A stretch of DNA of 64,000 nucleotides from Lunularia cruciata (taxonomy: Eukaryota > Streptophyta > Marchantiopsida > Lunulariales > Lunulariaceae), in the NCBI GenBank assembly GCA_948567375.1, contig OX419757.1:4712001-4776000 (forward strand). Direction: 5' to 3'. The first letter of the stretch is position 1. Each line of letters opens with the position of its first letter. The notes below the pieces were generated by a model. That model was not told where the DNA came from and ran no database searches. It saw only the letters and a program-made list of their open reading frames with translations. The position numbers were made by a program, and so were the translations under genes. Below, piece by piece: positions 63,298-64,000 of this stretch.

Positions 63298-64000
63298 AGA
63301 GATGAAATTTGGTTTGGTAACATAGGAAGGATGTTATATAGGATGAACTAAGTAGATCAGATAGAGGTATCACCAAAAGAGTACTACTATTAATAGGCCA
63401 AAAATTGAAACATGCTTGGAAACTTTAGACTAATCGCTAAGCATATGATCTAGAGGTGAAACTTGGGGTGGTGATATCTGGAAGAATATTACACATGATA
63501 GAGAGTGTAGATCAGATAGAAGTATCACCAAAGGAGCAGTTCTACTAATAGAGTAGAAGCCAAAACATGCTTGAAAACTTTGGAGGCCTAAACGAATGAA
63601 TTAGACCTAAAATTTTTGTAGATTCCCCCCTCCCCAACTAAGGAAAGGTTGGCCTTCCCTCCCCTTGGTTTGTCTCACCAAGAGATTTCCAAGCATACCT
63701 CACCCATGTGATTTTGAGATTCCTATAAGAAGAGACTCCCTAAAATATTTCCTTTGGTCAAAGCTTGTTTGACCAAGTAGATGGGACCAAGACCTACGTG
63801 TTACCCATCCAAGCAAGTAATATAAGGGTGGAGCTTTTTGATAGGTTACCTATCCAGGTACCTAATCCTATGGTGGAGCTTCCTTGGAGGAGATCCTCTT
63901 TGGTTGTATAATAAAGAGAAGGTGATACTTTGGGACATTGGAAGATTGAGTGTGAAATCTATACTTTCTCTCTTGAAGAGTCCTCTAAGTATTATAAAAT
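63298..64000 (+). repeat. Second, adjoining family D LTR, cut by window end
   Basis: Begins within the LTR (atgaaatttggtttggtaaca) without the first 45 or so bases, directly after the previous LTR. It also has two subunits (about 63300 and 63436). Head-to-tail LTRs without internal sequence suggest unequal recombination. It runs to the end of the window. Confidence 0.65.

Noticed and set aside
62521-64000. 5' LTR of element A
   Set aside because: The repeats lie in plus orientation by their TATA-like site and ends, while element A is on the minus strand, and another gag fragment lies between.

Overview
This window looks like land-plant nuclear DNA. It holds one recognisable host gene, a beta-tubulin of exactly 445 codons with the two introns usual for plant beta-tubulins (minus strand, 13676-15215). 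Nearly everything else that can be identified is retrotransposon. The repeat content suggests a large, repeat-rich genome, perhaps a fern or another spore plant, but the species cannot be fixed from sequence alone. I found no rRNA, intact tRNA gene or CRISPR array.

Layout. 1-13.6 kb: mostly non-coding DNA, with a large foldback repeat (2983-3867) and a 5'-truncated non-LTR element (7545-8395). 13.7-16.3 kb: the tubulin gene and its GC-rich upstream region. 16.8-20.6 kb and 33.1-36.7 kb: two long, decayed copies of the same non-LTR family, with an N-terminal C2H2 finger, reverse transcriptase, CCHC knuckle and a restriction-like endonuclease, which is the R2-type architecture. 20.6-32.6 kb: AT-rich DNA, a short LTR-flanked element without pol (26897-29101), an inverted repeat pair and degenerate coding relics. 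32.6-33.0 kb: a solo LTR. 40.4-62 kb: a nest of three Ty3/Gypsy elements, all on the minus strand. 62.2-64 kb: a gag fragment and tandem LTRs that run off the window.

The nest. An old, decayed Gypsy element (A) was hit twice inside its integrase. Element B (41975-47572) is a chromodomain Gypsy element with 423/426-bp LTRs, an initiator-Met tRNA primer site and a perfect 5-bp target duplication. Element C (48250-58152) is the most remarkable object in the window: a roughly 9.9-kb Gypsy element whose pol frame carries a complete cytosine-C5 DNA methyltransferase between protease and reverse transcriptase, and a PHD finger after the integrase. C is young by LTR comparison (about four substitutions in some 440 bp, counted by eye). 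Yet its frame holds 13 in-frame stops, 12 of them TAG, with only one frameshift. Its LTR ends are permuted in a way that fits integration of a broken two-LTR circle.

How the parts relate. The methyltransferase could let the element mark its own copies or the host chromatin, and the PHD finger could steer integration to modified histones; both are inferences from domain content. The TAG bias, and transitions elsewhere in the repeats, fit deamination of methylated cytosines at CHG and CG sites. The young LTRs make this hard to explain by decay after insertion alone.
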